Origin: an uncultured Paracoccaceae bacterium
GTDB lineage: Bacteria; Pseudomonadota; Alphaproteobacteria; Rhodobacterales; Rhodobacteraceae
Assembly (NCBI GenBank): GCA_947496535.1
Contig: CANMDE010000002.1
Location: forward strand, 124,001-188,000
Direction of reading: 5' to 3'
DNA length: 64,000 bases
In this document: one piece after another, positions 29,601-36,579 of the stretch
How the letters are laid out: every line of letters starts with the position of its first letter
Numbering within the stretch: position 1 is the first letter of the stretch
The notes under the pieces: generated by a model
Databases searched by the model: none
What the model saw: the letters and a program-made list of their open reading frames with translations, nothing else
What the model was told of the DNA's origin: nothing
Position numbers and translations under genes: made by a program

Positions 29601-30119
29601 CGACGGACCACGCAGATCAAAAACATGGCTCACGCGGGTCGACAGAAAATCCTTGTCGTTGCCAGTATGGCGCAACAGGAACATGCCGGTGCTGTCCACC
29701 AAATCAGGGTTCGAACAGACATTGAAATAGAAATAGCTGCCCATCCCGCAGCCCGCAAAGACGCCAATAGGTCCGGGGAAATTCTCGGGCGGATGGCCCG
29801 CGCTCTCGAACGCTTCCCAGCACACCTCCAGAAACTGGCGGTGCTGAGGGTCCATGATCGCGGCTTCCTTGGGGCTCAGACCAAAGAAATCCGCATCAAA
29901 CATCTCAAAATCATCAAGGACAGAGGCAGCGGCGACGTAGTTACGATGGCGCATACGGTCCGGTGCCTCGCCAGCCGCCAGCAATGCATCCCCGTCCAAT
30001 TTGCGGATCGCCGATTTACCAGCCGTCAGGTTCCGCCAAAAAGCCGCGACGTCCTTCGCGTCCGGCAAATGCGCGGCCATCCCAACGATAGCAATATCGT
30101 TTTCGCGTCCATCAAACAC
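23670..30119 (-). CDS. Type I polyketide synthase, KS-AT-KR-DH-ACP-TE
   Basis: 2149 residues. KS (1-430) has active Cys180 (TACSTSLVA) and both His motifs (VECHGTGT, VKTNIGHLD). AT (about 525-830) has GHSMGE with Ser628; the specificity box reads IAAHS, neither the malonyl HAFH nor the methylmalonyl YASH form. A structural KR half (about 900-1110) precedes the NADPH-binding KR (GGFGGIG near 1167, Tyr near 1327). The DH (His near 1412 in LDQHRTGEG, then PGTGYLELI) follows the KR, the reverse of the usual order. ACP Ser is near 1798 (DLGGHSLIA) and a thioesterase ends the protein (GGFSGGGLTAY near 1950). The GTG start at 30119 is supported by AGGGGG upstream. First gene of the operon. Confidence 0.95.
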   Translation of the reverse strand: MFDGRENDIAIVGMAAHLPDAKDVAAFWRNLTAGKSAIRKLDGDALLAAGEAPDRMRHRNYVAAASVLDDFEMFDADFFGLSPKEAAIMDPQHRQFLEVCWEAFESAGHPPENFPGPIGVFAGCGMGSYFYFNVCSNPDLVDSTGMFLLRHTGNDKDFLSTRVSHVFDLRGPSINMQTACSTSLVAVHYACQALLNGECDMALAGGVTIELPHGRGYIFEDGEILSPDGECHAFDHRAEGTVFGSGAGAVVLRRLEDAVADGDHIWAVIKGSAVNNDGSSKAGYLAPSVDGQAQAIAECHAMAGVTADTIDYVECHGTGTYLGDPIEVAALTSAFRETTEDTQFCGIGSVKTNIGHLDTAAGAASLIKTAMALHHKQIPPSLGYEAPNPSIDFDNSPFAVNAKLNDWTSHKGPRRAGVNSLGVGGTNAHVVVEEAPVVGPAEESDWPFQLLVVSGRSKRALDDNAAALAAHLQANPDSNLADVAYTLKEGRRAFERRRVVVADDPMQAAELLTENDPRRVFTHAVLDSPETVFMFPGGGAQYVNMARDLYETEPVFQDWMDQGLDILQPKLDYDIRALWLPQAEEEATAAGVLTKPSAQLPLIMITEYALAQLWMSWGVEPAALVGHSMGENTAACLAGVMSFEDCIGLVHLRGSLFDTVPAGGMLSVPLSLDDLQPFMADDLDVASINAPNLTVLSGPQDALTELAEKLASEDIDCQRIPIDIAAHSRMLEPILGRFGDYLRSITLNAPQVPIISNRSGDVLTDAEAMDPEYWVAHLRNTVNFADCITTLSAQPNRVYLEVGPGKALSSLTQAHGKVPGQQVISTLRHPDQDIADDAYFVSVVGRLWALGVDVDWDMIWGEAKRRRVPLPSYQFQRSPYFIEPGKIEAAAPVTMPMRVEDIDDWAYRPVWHERLAEVDVAADGTVAGIDPESWLIFMDEAGVGQGLAERLRDQGHRVTKVRSGDSFGRTKAGHYVIAPERGREGYDQMIADMLARGTAPSRIVHLWLVTAAETFRPGGSFFHRNQEQGFYSLMFLAQALSDESLPKPIHITTVTTGAAQVLDEPLPYPEKATIMGPARVMPRELPGVTCATLDVELPQAGKRRMVKGLKAAVDNIADRLMHDILADGANTIAAYRGDKRLELSFRSAPLPEEDAPVIKDGAVCLITGGFGGIGLTLAEDLIVKHKARIVLLSRSAMPDRVDWEAHMRKHGPFEATSRRIAAIQRLEAAGGEVMVAAADVCNLEDMRDMVSAVTDRFGSPNVLIHAAGVIADAPLLAKDQFSVESVFAPKIHGTLVLDTLFPDGSLDLMVVFSSSSTVTTPVGQVDYVAANEFLNAYAKSRAGGETKVVAVNWGIWSQVGMAADAMAERLGDRPAAPSMPVDAPLLDETTFDADGNRVFTATYTVDRWILDQHRTGEGAAILPGTGYLELIAQALKAQGETEPFEVSDLYFFRPFEVPDNQSKNMRLLLTRSDEGYTVTIQSEVTVRGRTGFQLNAQANIALGQTKVPAAVDLAAIEARCPDKVADDPDGHRSPQEAHLQFGPRWRVLRSMAYGTDEGLAKLALPVAFRGDLSEGYQLHPALLDLATGWAMKLISGYKGANLWVPVSYGKAAVYRPLPGEVYSHVRHAPSNDMDSGFASFDVVITDLDGNVCMAVEGFTIRRLEGALTDAKGASSDQIEYLDADSRRDKPLSPAEEKLQHNISQGIRPADGAEAFRRALAMDARQVVISSLDLPTLIAQASVTENADGADGQKFQRPELDNEYVAPSTDIERTLVGFWEELLGVDQVGVADSFFDLGGHSLIAVRLFAMIKKAYRTEFPISVLFEAPTIQKCAALIAERTGGDTDTATDGAGDEVTPIAKARRFTHLVAMHNGEGGAKTPFFLVAGMFGNVLNLRHLAHLMGEDRPFYGLQARGLYGDQDPHDNLVEAARDMIAELRQIQPHGPYLLGGFSGGGLTAYEMARQLSAEGEEIGLLVMLDTPIPMRPRLTNADKTAIKLHEIRQKGPAYVFEWARNRIEWERRKRQGHELIASNDDTQFHDAAIEAAFLAALPKYDLQPWAGPCVLFRPPLDRHYKVTGGNWVSAAKEYVYEDNDWRRFISDLDVVEVPGDHDSMVLEPNVRVLAAKMKAAVESVEEAPAFDSRLSREAAE

Positions 30120-30601
30120 ACCAATATCCCCCTACACTCACACAGGCACCTTCAAATCATTTTTTGGCAGCAATGCGGCAAACCAGAAACAAAAAGTCAT
30201 GCCGCAGCAAATGACATCTACTTAAATACCAACCGAGGGTAGCATTGCGACTTCCCTAACGGCAACATAAAATGGCGCTCTGCAGCAACGCAAAATCCCT
30301 TATTTTGTTAGTTTGATCACGATATGGAAACAATGACGACCCTGAGTGAGCAAACGTCAGACAGCAAAAACATGCCGAACGGCAGCAATTCGTAATGATA
30401 GCGCATCCCCCAATACCGCAAGAAGGCAGGGGGTGCGCCTTATTTTGGTCACATTCCGCACGACTCATCGGTCACGCTTCATTCAAATCAGCATGGGCGA
30501 CGACTGGAACCGGCAGTCGTAGCAATGACAACCGACGACGCAGAATTGATCTGACATTCAAAGTGCTTAGTTTAGTACTTGCCCCAAAAGAAAGACCCAC
30601 C
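30120..30601. promoter_or_regulatory. Divergent region between the PKS operon and the TraB/GumN-like gene
   Basis: About 480 bases with no credible gene. It should hold the promoters of the PKS-NRPS operon (minus) and the gene at 30602 (plus). AGGGGG just upstream of the PKS GTG is the only site I can assign. No clear -35/-10 pair, operator dyad or riboswitch is seen. Confidence 0.4.
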
Positions 30602-31579
30602 ATGATCTTCCGTGCCACCGTCACTGCCTTCTTTTCCATCATTGGCCTACCCGCCGCAGCCCTGTGTTCTGGCGATGGATTTCTTGAGGGGCTGGAACCC
30701 CAAGCGGCCGCGCGGCTTCAGGCTTCGGCAGAGGCGACGCCTTACGGAAATGGACTGATCTGGGATGCCACCAAGGGCAATAAAAATATACACTTGATCG
30801 GCACCATGCATGTGTACGACCCCCAACTGGAACCGATCCGCACAGCCGTGAAAGACAAAGTCACAAACGCAGACCTGCTGCTGGTCGAAGCAACCGCCAA
30901 AGAAGAAAAACAGCTTCAGGACCTAATCACGACCCAGCCTGACATCCTGTTCATCACCGATGGCCCCACGCTCCCCGATCGTCTGGATGAAGAGACATGG
31001 GAGATGATCGCAGAAGCCGCCAGCGCCAGATCTGTCCCCGGATTTCTCGCCGCCAAAATGCAGCCCTGGTATTTGTCGATGCTGCTGTCGGTACCGCCTT
31101 GCGCGATGCAGGGTATCGCCACAGGCGACCGGGGACTTGATCACATGATCATGCAGGATGCAACCGAAGCGGGCGTTTCGATGCAGGCGGTAGAGCCGTA
31201 CAACACCCTGTTCGAAATTTTTCAAAGCGACAGCGTGGATGACCAGCTCGACATGCTACGCGCCAATCTGATGGCACCCGAAGAACAGGAAAAAGTCTTT
31301 GTCTCCATGTTTGACCGGTACTTCGAAGGCGACATCGCAACCTTGTGGGAAATGTCGAAAATCGCCATCGGTGACGATCAAGAGGCCGAGGCCATCTTTG
31401 AAGAAGCGACCGAGGCGCTTTTGACGGGCCGCAACCGCAACTGGATGCCGATAATCTTTGACGCCGCCGACACGCACGACAATCTCGTGGTGGCAGTGGG
31501 CGCGGCGCACTTGATTGGCGAGGAAGGCTTATTGCAATTCCTGGCAGATGACGGCTGGACGATTGAGCGCGTGCAGTAG
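30602..31579 (+). CDS. TraB/GumN family protein
   Basis: 325 residues with an N-terminal signal peptide (ATVTAFFSIIGLPAAAL). The family signatures are IHLIGTMHV near residue 65 and the C-terminal VAVGAAHLIGEEGLLQFL, the two GxxH boxes of the TIKI/TraB fold, thought to be metal-dependent hydrolases. The start is ATG 30602 because the signal peptide begins there and GAAAGA lies upstream. It is convergent with the DUF2161 gene one base past its end. The substrate is unknown. Confidence 0.85.
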   Translation: MIFRATVTAFFSIIGLPAAALCSGDGFLEGLEPQAAARLQASAEATPYGNGLIWDATKGNKNIHLIGTMHVYDPQLEPIRTAVKDKVTNADLLLVEATAKEEKQLQDLITTQPDILFITDGPTLPDRLDEETWEMIAEAASARSVPGFLAAKMQPWYLSMLLSVPPCAMQGIATGDRGLDHMIMQDATEAGVSMQAVEPYNTLFEIFQSDSVDDQLDMLRANLMAPEEQEKVFVSMFDRYFEGDIATLWEMSKIAIGDDQEAEAIFEEATEALLTGRNRNWMPIIFDAADTHDNLVVAVGAAHLIGEEGLLQFLADDGWTIERVQ

Positions 31580-31580
31580 C

Positions 31581-32267
31581 TCAGCCACCCAAATCACCAA
31601 AATCGGCCAAACCCTTCCGGCCGGCATCCGTCAGATCATAAATCCCGCGCGACACGCGACTGAACCAACCATAGTGATTGTCAGCCATGATGCGGGTGGC
31701 CGTTGGCACCTCGGCCCAGGCCTTGACCTTCGCCCCCTGTGACGGGCCATGCACCGCCAGAAAACGGGCGCAGCGCAGGGCATCCTGCCGATAACCCGTA
31801 ACGATGCCGTGGCGCGTCGCCCCGCCCTCGTTCGGATCGCCCTGCAACCGCTCAAAGGCACGCAGTAAGCGCTGCGCCTTCTTCTTTGACTTGCGGGGGG
31901 CATATGGAACCGGGTCGGCATGAACCACGACATGACCATCGCGCAAACGCACCGTAATCAAGCCCAGACCGACCCGCCGGGCCAAAGCGACATTATCCAC
32001 CAGGGCACGCTGAAACGGTTTGCCGGTATTATGCGGAACAGCCACATAGACCAGATCTGTCACGGCCAAACGGGCAATACCCTGATGAAACAGCGCCAGC
32101 GAAAAGCCCAACTTCAACTCAACTATCAAAGGGGGCTCATCTCCGCGGCAGGCGACCACATCACAGGCCCCGACCTCGCCCTTCACATCATAACCCTGTC
32201 GGGACAAATACCCCTTCACAGGAGCATAAAGATCAGCCTCGCGCGGCTTTTTCATCGGTCGCGCCAT
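31581..32267 (-). CDS. DUF2161 family protein (predicted PD-(D/E)XK nuclease fold)
   Basis: 228 residues. The N-terminal half has the restriction-like core: EADLYAPVKGYLSRQGYDVKGEV, then CDVVACRG and IVELKLGFS (the D...ExK pattern). A basic stretch (RKSKKKAQRLLRAF) and a winged-helix-like C-terminal domain (GWFSRVSRGIYDLTDAGR) follow, suggesting nucleic acid binding. The function is not established. The gene lies between two plus-strand genes without an evident operon partner. Confidence 0.8.
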   Translation of the reverse strand: MARPMKKPREADLYAPVKGYLSRQGYDVKGEVGACDVVACRGDEPPLIVELKLGFSLALFHQGIARLAVTDLVYVAVPHNTGKPFQRALVDNVALARRVGLGLITVRLRDGHVVVHADPVPYAPRKSKKKAQRLLRAFERLQGDPNEGGATRHGIVTGYRQDALRCARFLAVHGPSQGAKVKAWAEVPTATRIMADNHYGWFSRVSRGIYDLTDAGRKGLADFGDLGG

Positions 32268-32389
32268 CCAGATAAGCCACTACAAAACATGTCAAAAATT
32301 CGCCTACCCTGATTTTTTTAGTCACATTCTCAAACACCCTATGATAAGTCCGTCTGAGCGTTAACGAATTCTATGTGGCGGGGTACCTT

Positions 32390-33280
32390 ATGACAATTCT
32401 CAACATGTCGCGAAAGATGATTGTGATACTGCCATTGGGCCTCGCGGCATGCGGGTATCCGGGGCCACAAGCCTCAACCGGTTTTGCGCGTCCGGGCGAT
32501 GTGATTGATACCGGCACCAGATACACAATACGCGGAACCGATCGGCTAATCGGGCTTACCGCTGCCCCAGACGAGTTGGGCCAAACAGTCAGACTCACAT
32601 TCGAGGATGATGACACCGCCACCCTGATCGTCGGGACACAACGCTATACATTGGCCTTTAACGAATCCACCCTCGACTACCGGACCGAAAGCGACACCAC
32701 CTTTGTCTCGCTGTCGCCCATTCGCACCGCAGAATCGGGTACGGTTGAAACGTCTTATCTGGCCGTGTTCGATCTCGAAAACGGGGCAGGCGACAATACC
32801 GGCTATCTGACCTACGGCGTCGACACCAACCCGAACGAGGTTGACGCACGCACCGGCCAAGCGACCTATACAGGTAACATTCAAATCCTCGCGCGGCAGT
32901 TTGATGACGATAACGGTACGAATACCTATGGCGTGGGCGACGGTATCATCGTTTTGACAGCAAGTTTTGATCAGGACACCGTCTCCGGCGCCTTCGGCAT
33001 CTCAAACCGCGACTCCTTCGAGGGCGGCCTGACAATCCCGAACGCAGAGTTTGTGTTTGACGAAACTGACATCGACTGGAATGCGTTCGAAGGTAATTGG
33101 CGCGCCAACAACGATAGCCTGCCGGACGGCATGACGCTGACCGAAGGTGAATACGAAGGGCGCTTCTACGGCGTGGATGCCATATCAGCCGGTGGAACAC
33201 TTACGGGCATGATCGAGGTCGAAGACGAAGACAACGCAATATACCTCGAAGGCGGTTTTGTGCTCGACGAAGACCAGTAA
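32390..33280 (+). CDS. Lipoprotein with TbpB-like beta-barrel domain
   Basis: 296 residues. The lipobox LAAC (Cys21) follows a short hydrophobic signal. The C-terminal part (GEYEGRFYGVDAISAGGTLTG) resembles the transferrin-binding-protein B barrel family, where a strand carrying F-Y-G precedes a Gly-rich turn. The rest is acidic, Thr-rich beta sequence. ATG 32390 has GGCGGGG upstream; a GTG at 32375 is less likely. Probably a surface or outer-membrane lipoprotein; iron-related function is not shown. Confidence 0.65.
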   Translation: MTILNMSRKMIVILPLGLAACGYPGPQASTGFARPGDVIDTGTRYTIRGTDRLIGLTAAPDELGQTVRLTFEDDDTATLIVGTQRYTLAFNESTLDYRTESDTTFVSLSPIRTAESGTVETSYLAVFDLENGAGDNTGYLTYGVDTNPNEVDARTGQATYTGNIQILARQFDDDNGTNTYGVGDGIIVLTASFDQDTVSGAFGISNRDSFEGGLTIPNAEFVFDETDIDWNAFEGNWRANNDSLPDGMTLTEGEYEGRFYGVDAISAGGTLTGMIEVEDEDNAIYLEGGFVLDEDQ

Positions 33281-33518
33281 CCTGTGGAAAGTCGCGCACC
33301 TTTGACGCGATGCAGTCGTTTTTCCGAGGCCAATCAAAAGGCCGCGTCACACAATACCGGCCCAAACGTCAAACACTTCAAACCCAGACCGGACTTTCAC
33401 TCAAGGCGCACGGTGGACCAGTTTGCGGGACGAAGCGGACATTTGTCTGGGCCAACTGAATGGCATCTGCTCAAGGTTCAAACCTAAGAGCTCATTTGGT
33501 ATCTGAGCAAGTAGAGTA

Positions 33519-33603
33519 TGGTGGGGAGTCTAGGATTCGAACCTAGGTGGGTTGCCCCAACGGATTTACAGTCCGCCGCATTTGACCGCTCTGCCAACTC
33601 CCC
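33519..33603 (-). tRNA. tRNA-Tyr (GUA)
   Basis: The reverse strand gives an 85-base class II tRNA. The acceptor is GGGGAGT paired with ACTCCCC, the anticodon loop reads CTGTAAA (anticodon GUA), a long variable arm follows, the T arm is normal (GGTTCGAATCC) and the CCA end is encoded at 33519-33521. Confidence 0.97.
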
Positions 33604-33608
33604 TGAGT

Positions 33609-33685
33609 TGGTGCCTTGGCGCGGACTGGAACCGCCAATTTACACGATTTTGACGTGCTGCTCCAATATGCAGAGCTACCAAGGC
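33609..33685 (-). ncRNA. Aberrant tRNA-like element next to tRNA-Tyr
   Basis: The reverse strand folds as a 77-base cloverleaf ending in an encoded CCA, five bases upstream of tRNA-Tyr. Acceptor GCCTTGG/CCAAGGC pairs over 7 bp; D stem GCTC/GAGC; anticodon stem GCACG/CGTGT; T stem pairs at four of five positions. But conserved tRNA bases are missing: the D loop (TGCATATTG) has no G18-G19, base 33 is C rather than U, the anticodon would be AAA and the T loop is TTCCAGT with a pyrimidine at 57. It is either a decaying tRNA gene or a tRNA-like RNA with another role. Confidence 0.6.
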
Positions 33686-34089
33686 AGAAGATGGGTCCGG
33701 AGGTGTGTGTAGAGTATGAAACAATCAACCAGCGCCCATCATTCGGACGCTTTCGCGTCCGTTAGATATAATACGTTTGCTGTTTGTTCATCTGTTTCAT
33801 GAGGCTGCTTCTAGTACGGTCAAAATAATAGAGCAACCCTCAAACTGAACACTAGCTGCATTGAAGAATTCTGGTAAGTCTGGCCTCCTTCCCGCCCCTC
33901 GCCGCTATCTTCGCGACGGTCCGGTTTTCCATTTCGGGTCAGTTTATGACGTGAAGGTCAAAGTCAGCTGACGTTCAACGTAACCGGCACCTTTTCACCC
34001 GCATATCACGCACCCCAAAGTGACCGCGTGACATCCCCACGGGCGCTGCTATAACGCGCCAAACCCCTCTGGCTTGAAGGTATATTCGC
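33686..34089. other. Intergenic region between the tRNA pair and ppaC
   Basis: About 400 bases with no gene I can support. It should contain the promoter of the tRNA pair (minus) and that of the pyrophosphatase gene (plus; GAAGG near 34076). No repeat, attachment site or integrase remnant is seen despite the tRNA neighbours. Confidence 0.35.
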
Positions 34090-35013
34090 ATGACAACCCT
34101 CGTTTTTGGTCACAAATCCCCCGACACAGACAGCACCGGCGCTCCCCTCATCTGGGAATGGTATCTCAACGAAACCGGTGTTGAGGCCACTGCTGTTCTG
34201 CTCGGCACCCCGAACACCGAAGCTGCATTCGTCGCCCAACGCTGGGGCTTTGATCTGCCCGATGTGATTGAGGATGTCGAAGATGACCAATCCTGCGTCA
34301 TCGTGGACACCAACAACCCGGCAGAACTGCCCGCGAATATCAACAACGCCGATGTGACCGCGATTATCGACCACCACAAGCTGGTCGGCGGGCTGGAAAC
34401 CAAAAGCCCCATCAACATGACCATCCGGCCATTGGCCTGCACAGCCACGGTGATGCGGCAGATGATGGATGAAAAAGTGGCCGAGATGATGCCAGACAAT
34501 GTGCGCGGCCTGATGCTGTCATGCATCCTGTCCGATACATTGGCTTTCCGATCTCCGACAACGACCAAGACCGATCAGGAACTGGCCAAGACCCTGGCCA
34601 CCGATCTGAATATCGACATCGACACCTACGCGTCCGAAATGTTCGAAGCAAAATCCGACATCTCTGCGTTTTCCGACGCCGAACTCCTGCGGATGGACAG
34701 CAAGGAATACGCTGTAGACGGCACAAAATTCCGCGTGTCGGTTCTGGAAACAACCGCCCCAAAAATCGTTCTGGATCGCAAGGCATCCCTGATGGAAACG
34801 ATGACCACCGTCGCGAAAGAGGACGGCGTGGATCAGGTTCTTCTCTTCGTCGTCGACATCCTGAACGAAGAAGCCACGCTGCTGGTGCCCAACGACACGA
34901 TCAAATCCGTTGCCGAAGCATCCTTTAATGCCAAGGTGGATGGCGACAGCGTGATTTTGCCGGGCATCATGAGCCGCAAAAAACAGATTATCCCGAACTT
35001 GAAATTGTCTTAA
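34090..35013 (+). CDS. ppaC: Manganese-dependent inorganic pyrophosphatase (family II)
   Basis: 307 residues, normal for family II. The DHH phosphoesterase signatures are present: FGHKSPDTDSTGAP at the start, VIVDTNNPAEL, then IIDHHKLVGG (the DHH motif), and the C-terminal DHHA2 domain with the substrate-binding SRKKQ near the end. It hydrolyses pyrophosphate to phosphate in the cytoplasm, using Mn2+ or Co2+. It is followed by the HAD gene after 75 bases. Confidence 0.96.
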   Translation: MTTLVFGHKSPDTDSTGAPLIWEWYLNETGVEATAVLLGTPNTEAAFVAQRWGFDLPDVIEDVEDDQSCVIVDTNNPAELPANINNADVTAIIDHHKLVGGLETKSPINMTIRPLACTATVMRQMMDEKVAEMMPDNVRGLMLSCILSDTLAFRSPTTTKTDQELAKTLATDLNIDIDTYASEMFEAKSDISAFSDAELLRMDSKEYAVDGTKFRVSVLETTAPKIVLDRKASLMETMTTVAKEDGVDQVLLFVVDILNEEATLLVPNDTIKSVAEASFNAKVDGDSVILPGIMSRKKQIIPNLKLS

Positions 35014-35088
35014 CGCGCCACGCGTTGGGGTCCGACGTTTAGCCGACACAAGGCCGACAAAAATCGGGCAGCAATAAAGGACCTCAAA

Positions 35089-35964
35089 ATGACCCAGATC
35101 GTCACCTCATTCGCCGAGATTTCAGGGCAATACAACGCCGCTTTTGTTGACCTGTGGGGCTGCATGCATAACGGCCTGCACGCCCTGCCCGACGCAGTTG
35201 CGGCCATGCAGAAATACCGTGCGGATGGCGGCGTAGTGGTGCTTGTCACCAACTCGCCGCGCCCTTGGGATTCCGTCGCGCACCAGATTTCTGACCTTGG
35301 CGTACCGCAGGATGCGTGGGACGCCATCGCGACATCCGGTGACAGCGCCAGAGCGGCCATGTATCGCGGCATTGTCGGTGAAAAAGTCTGGTTCATGGGG
35401 GAAAGCCCGCGTGACGATGACTTTTTTAAGCCATTGAAAATAATTGAAAATCCGGTTGATATCCAACGTGTTCCACTGGAAGAGGCCGAAGGGATCGTCT
35501 GCTGTGGTCCATTTGATACCCAAGCCGATCCGGCAGTGAACCGCCCCGAATTTCTTTACGCCAAACAGAAGGGCTTGAAGCTGCTTTGCGCCAATCCCGA
35601 CATCGTCGTGGACCGCGGCGAAACGCGCGAATGGTGCGCCGGGGCGCTCGCCGCACTCTACACCGAAATGGGCGGCGAAAGCCTTTATTTCGGCAAACCA
35701 CATCCGCCAATCTACGACCTCGCCCGCCGTCGGCTCGCCGCGTTAAGCAATGCATCATCCGATCCGCGTATCATTGCCATTGGCGACGGGATTCAGACAG
35801 ACATCCTCGGCGCCATACAAGAAGATATCGATGCATTGTTCATTTCGGGCGGATTGGCTGCGGCAGAAACAAAAACGGACGATCAACCAGATCCAGAAGC
35901 ACTGGATGCGTATCTTGCCGTGGAACAATCAAGCCCGACATTTACGATCGGGCAGCTCCGCTAA
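35089..35964 (+). CDS. TIGR01459 family HAD-type hydrolase
   Basis: 291 residues, HAD superfamily. Motif I reads FVDLWGCMHNG, in which Asp is followed by LWG as in this subfamily; the C-terminal half has FGKPHPPIYDLA and AIGDGIQTDILGA (motifs III and IV). An AAAGGA ribosome binding site precedes ATG 35089. The family is common in Alphaproteobacteria and its substrate is not settled; a sugar phosphatase role is only a guess. Confidence 0.88.
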   Translation: MTQIVTSFAEISGQYNAAFVDLWGCMHNGLHALPDAVAAMQKYRADGGVVVLVTNSPRPWDSVAHQISDLGVPQDAWDAIATSGDSARAAMYRGIVGEKVWFMGESPRDDDFFKPLKIIENPVDIQRVPLEEAEGIVCCGPFDTQADPAVNRPEFLYAKQKGLKLLCANPDIVVDRGETREWCAGALAALYTEMGGESLYFGKPHPPIYDLARRRLAALSNASSDPRIIAIGDGIQTDILGAIQEDIDALFISGGLAAAETKTDDQPDPEALDAYLAVEQSSPTFTIGQLR

Positions 35965-36053
35965 AGAATCGCTTGCCTTTTCTGCGCTTGCAAAGTAATT
36001 AAATTTCAACGGATGCCACACGTTGGACTTTTTATTACCTGATGGAGCGCGAC

Positions 36054-36497
36054 ATGCTAGACAACGCCCCGCGCGGCACGATCTGCATCGAAGATATCGA
36101 AATCGGCATGGTCCGGTCGCTTCGCAAGGTAGTGACCGACCGCGACATCGAGCTGTTTGCAGAAGTATCAACCGACCGGAACCCCGTACATCTTGACGAT
36201 GATTATGCGCAGGACACCATATTTGGTGGTCGCATTGCCCATGGTATGCTGACAGCGGGACTGATCAGCGCGGTCATCGGTGAACAACTTCCCGGACATG
36301 GGACGGTGTATCTTGGCCAAAATCTCAAGTTTCTGGCCCCCGTGCGCCCCGGCGACATGGTTCTGGCCGAAGTCGAAGTCACCGATATCGACCACTCCAA
36401 GCGCCGCGTCAAAATGGACACGCGCTGCATCGTCAACGACAAGAAAGTTCTGGCAGGCGACGCAACCGTACTGGCCCCATCGCGCAAATTCGACTGA
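36054..36497 (+). CDS. MaoC-like (R)-hydratase/dehydratase
   Basis: 147 residues with a single hot-dog fold. The hydratase motif is intact: DRNPVHLDDDYAQDTIFGGRIAHGML, in which Asp and His are catalytic. ATG 36054 is preferred since GGAG sits six bases upstream; an ATG 12 bases earlier overlaps that site. Family members hydrate enoyl-CoA thioesters. It sits ahead of ribF with an 82-base gap and may share its transcript. Confidence 0.87.
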   Translation: MLDNAPRGTICIEDIEIGMVRSLRKVVTDRDIELFAEVSTDRNPVHLDDDYAQDTIFGGRIAHGMLTAGLISAVIGEQLPGHGTVYLGQNLKFLAPVRPGDMVLAEVEVTDIDHSKRRVKMDTRCIVNDKKVLAGDATVLAPSRKFD

Positions 36498-36579
36498 TCT
36501 GATGCGTGCCGACGCATAGGCTGGCGACGGACCGTCACGCGATACTTGCACGCCCGCAAACGCCGGGATACGCAATGCT

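Noticed and set aside
33519..33685. Integrated mobile element at the tRNA pair
   Set aside because: No integrase, no repeated tRNA 3' end and no shift to accessory genes on either side.
33518..33712. Plus-strand ORF across the tRNA region
   Set aside because: It overlaps tRNA-Tyr and the tRNA-like element and has no protein features.
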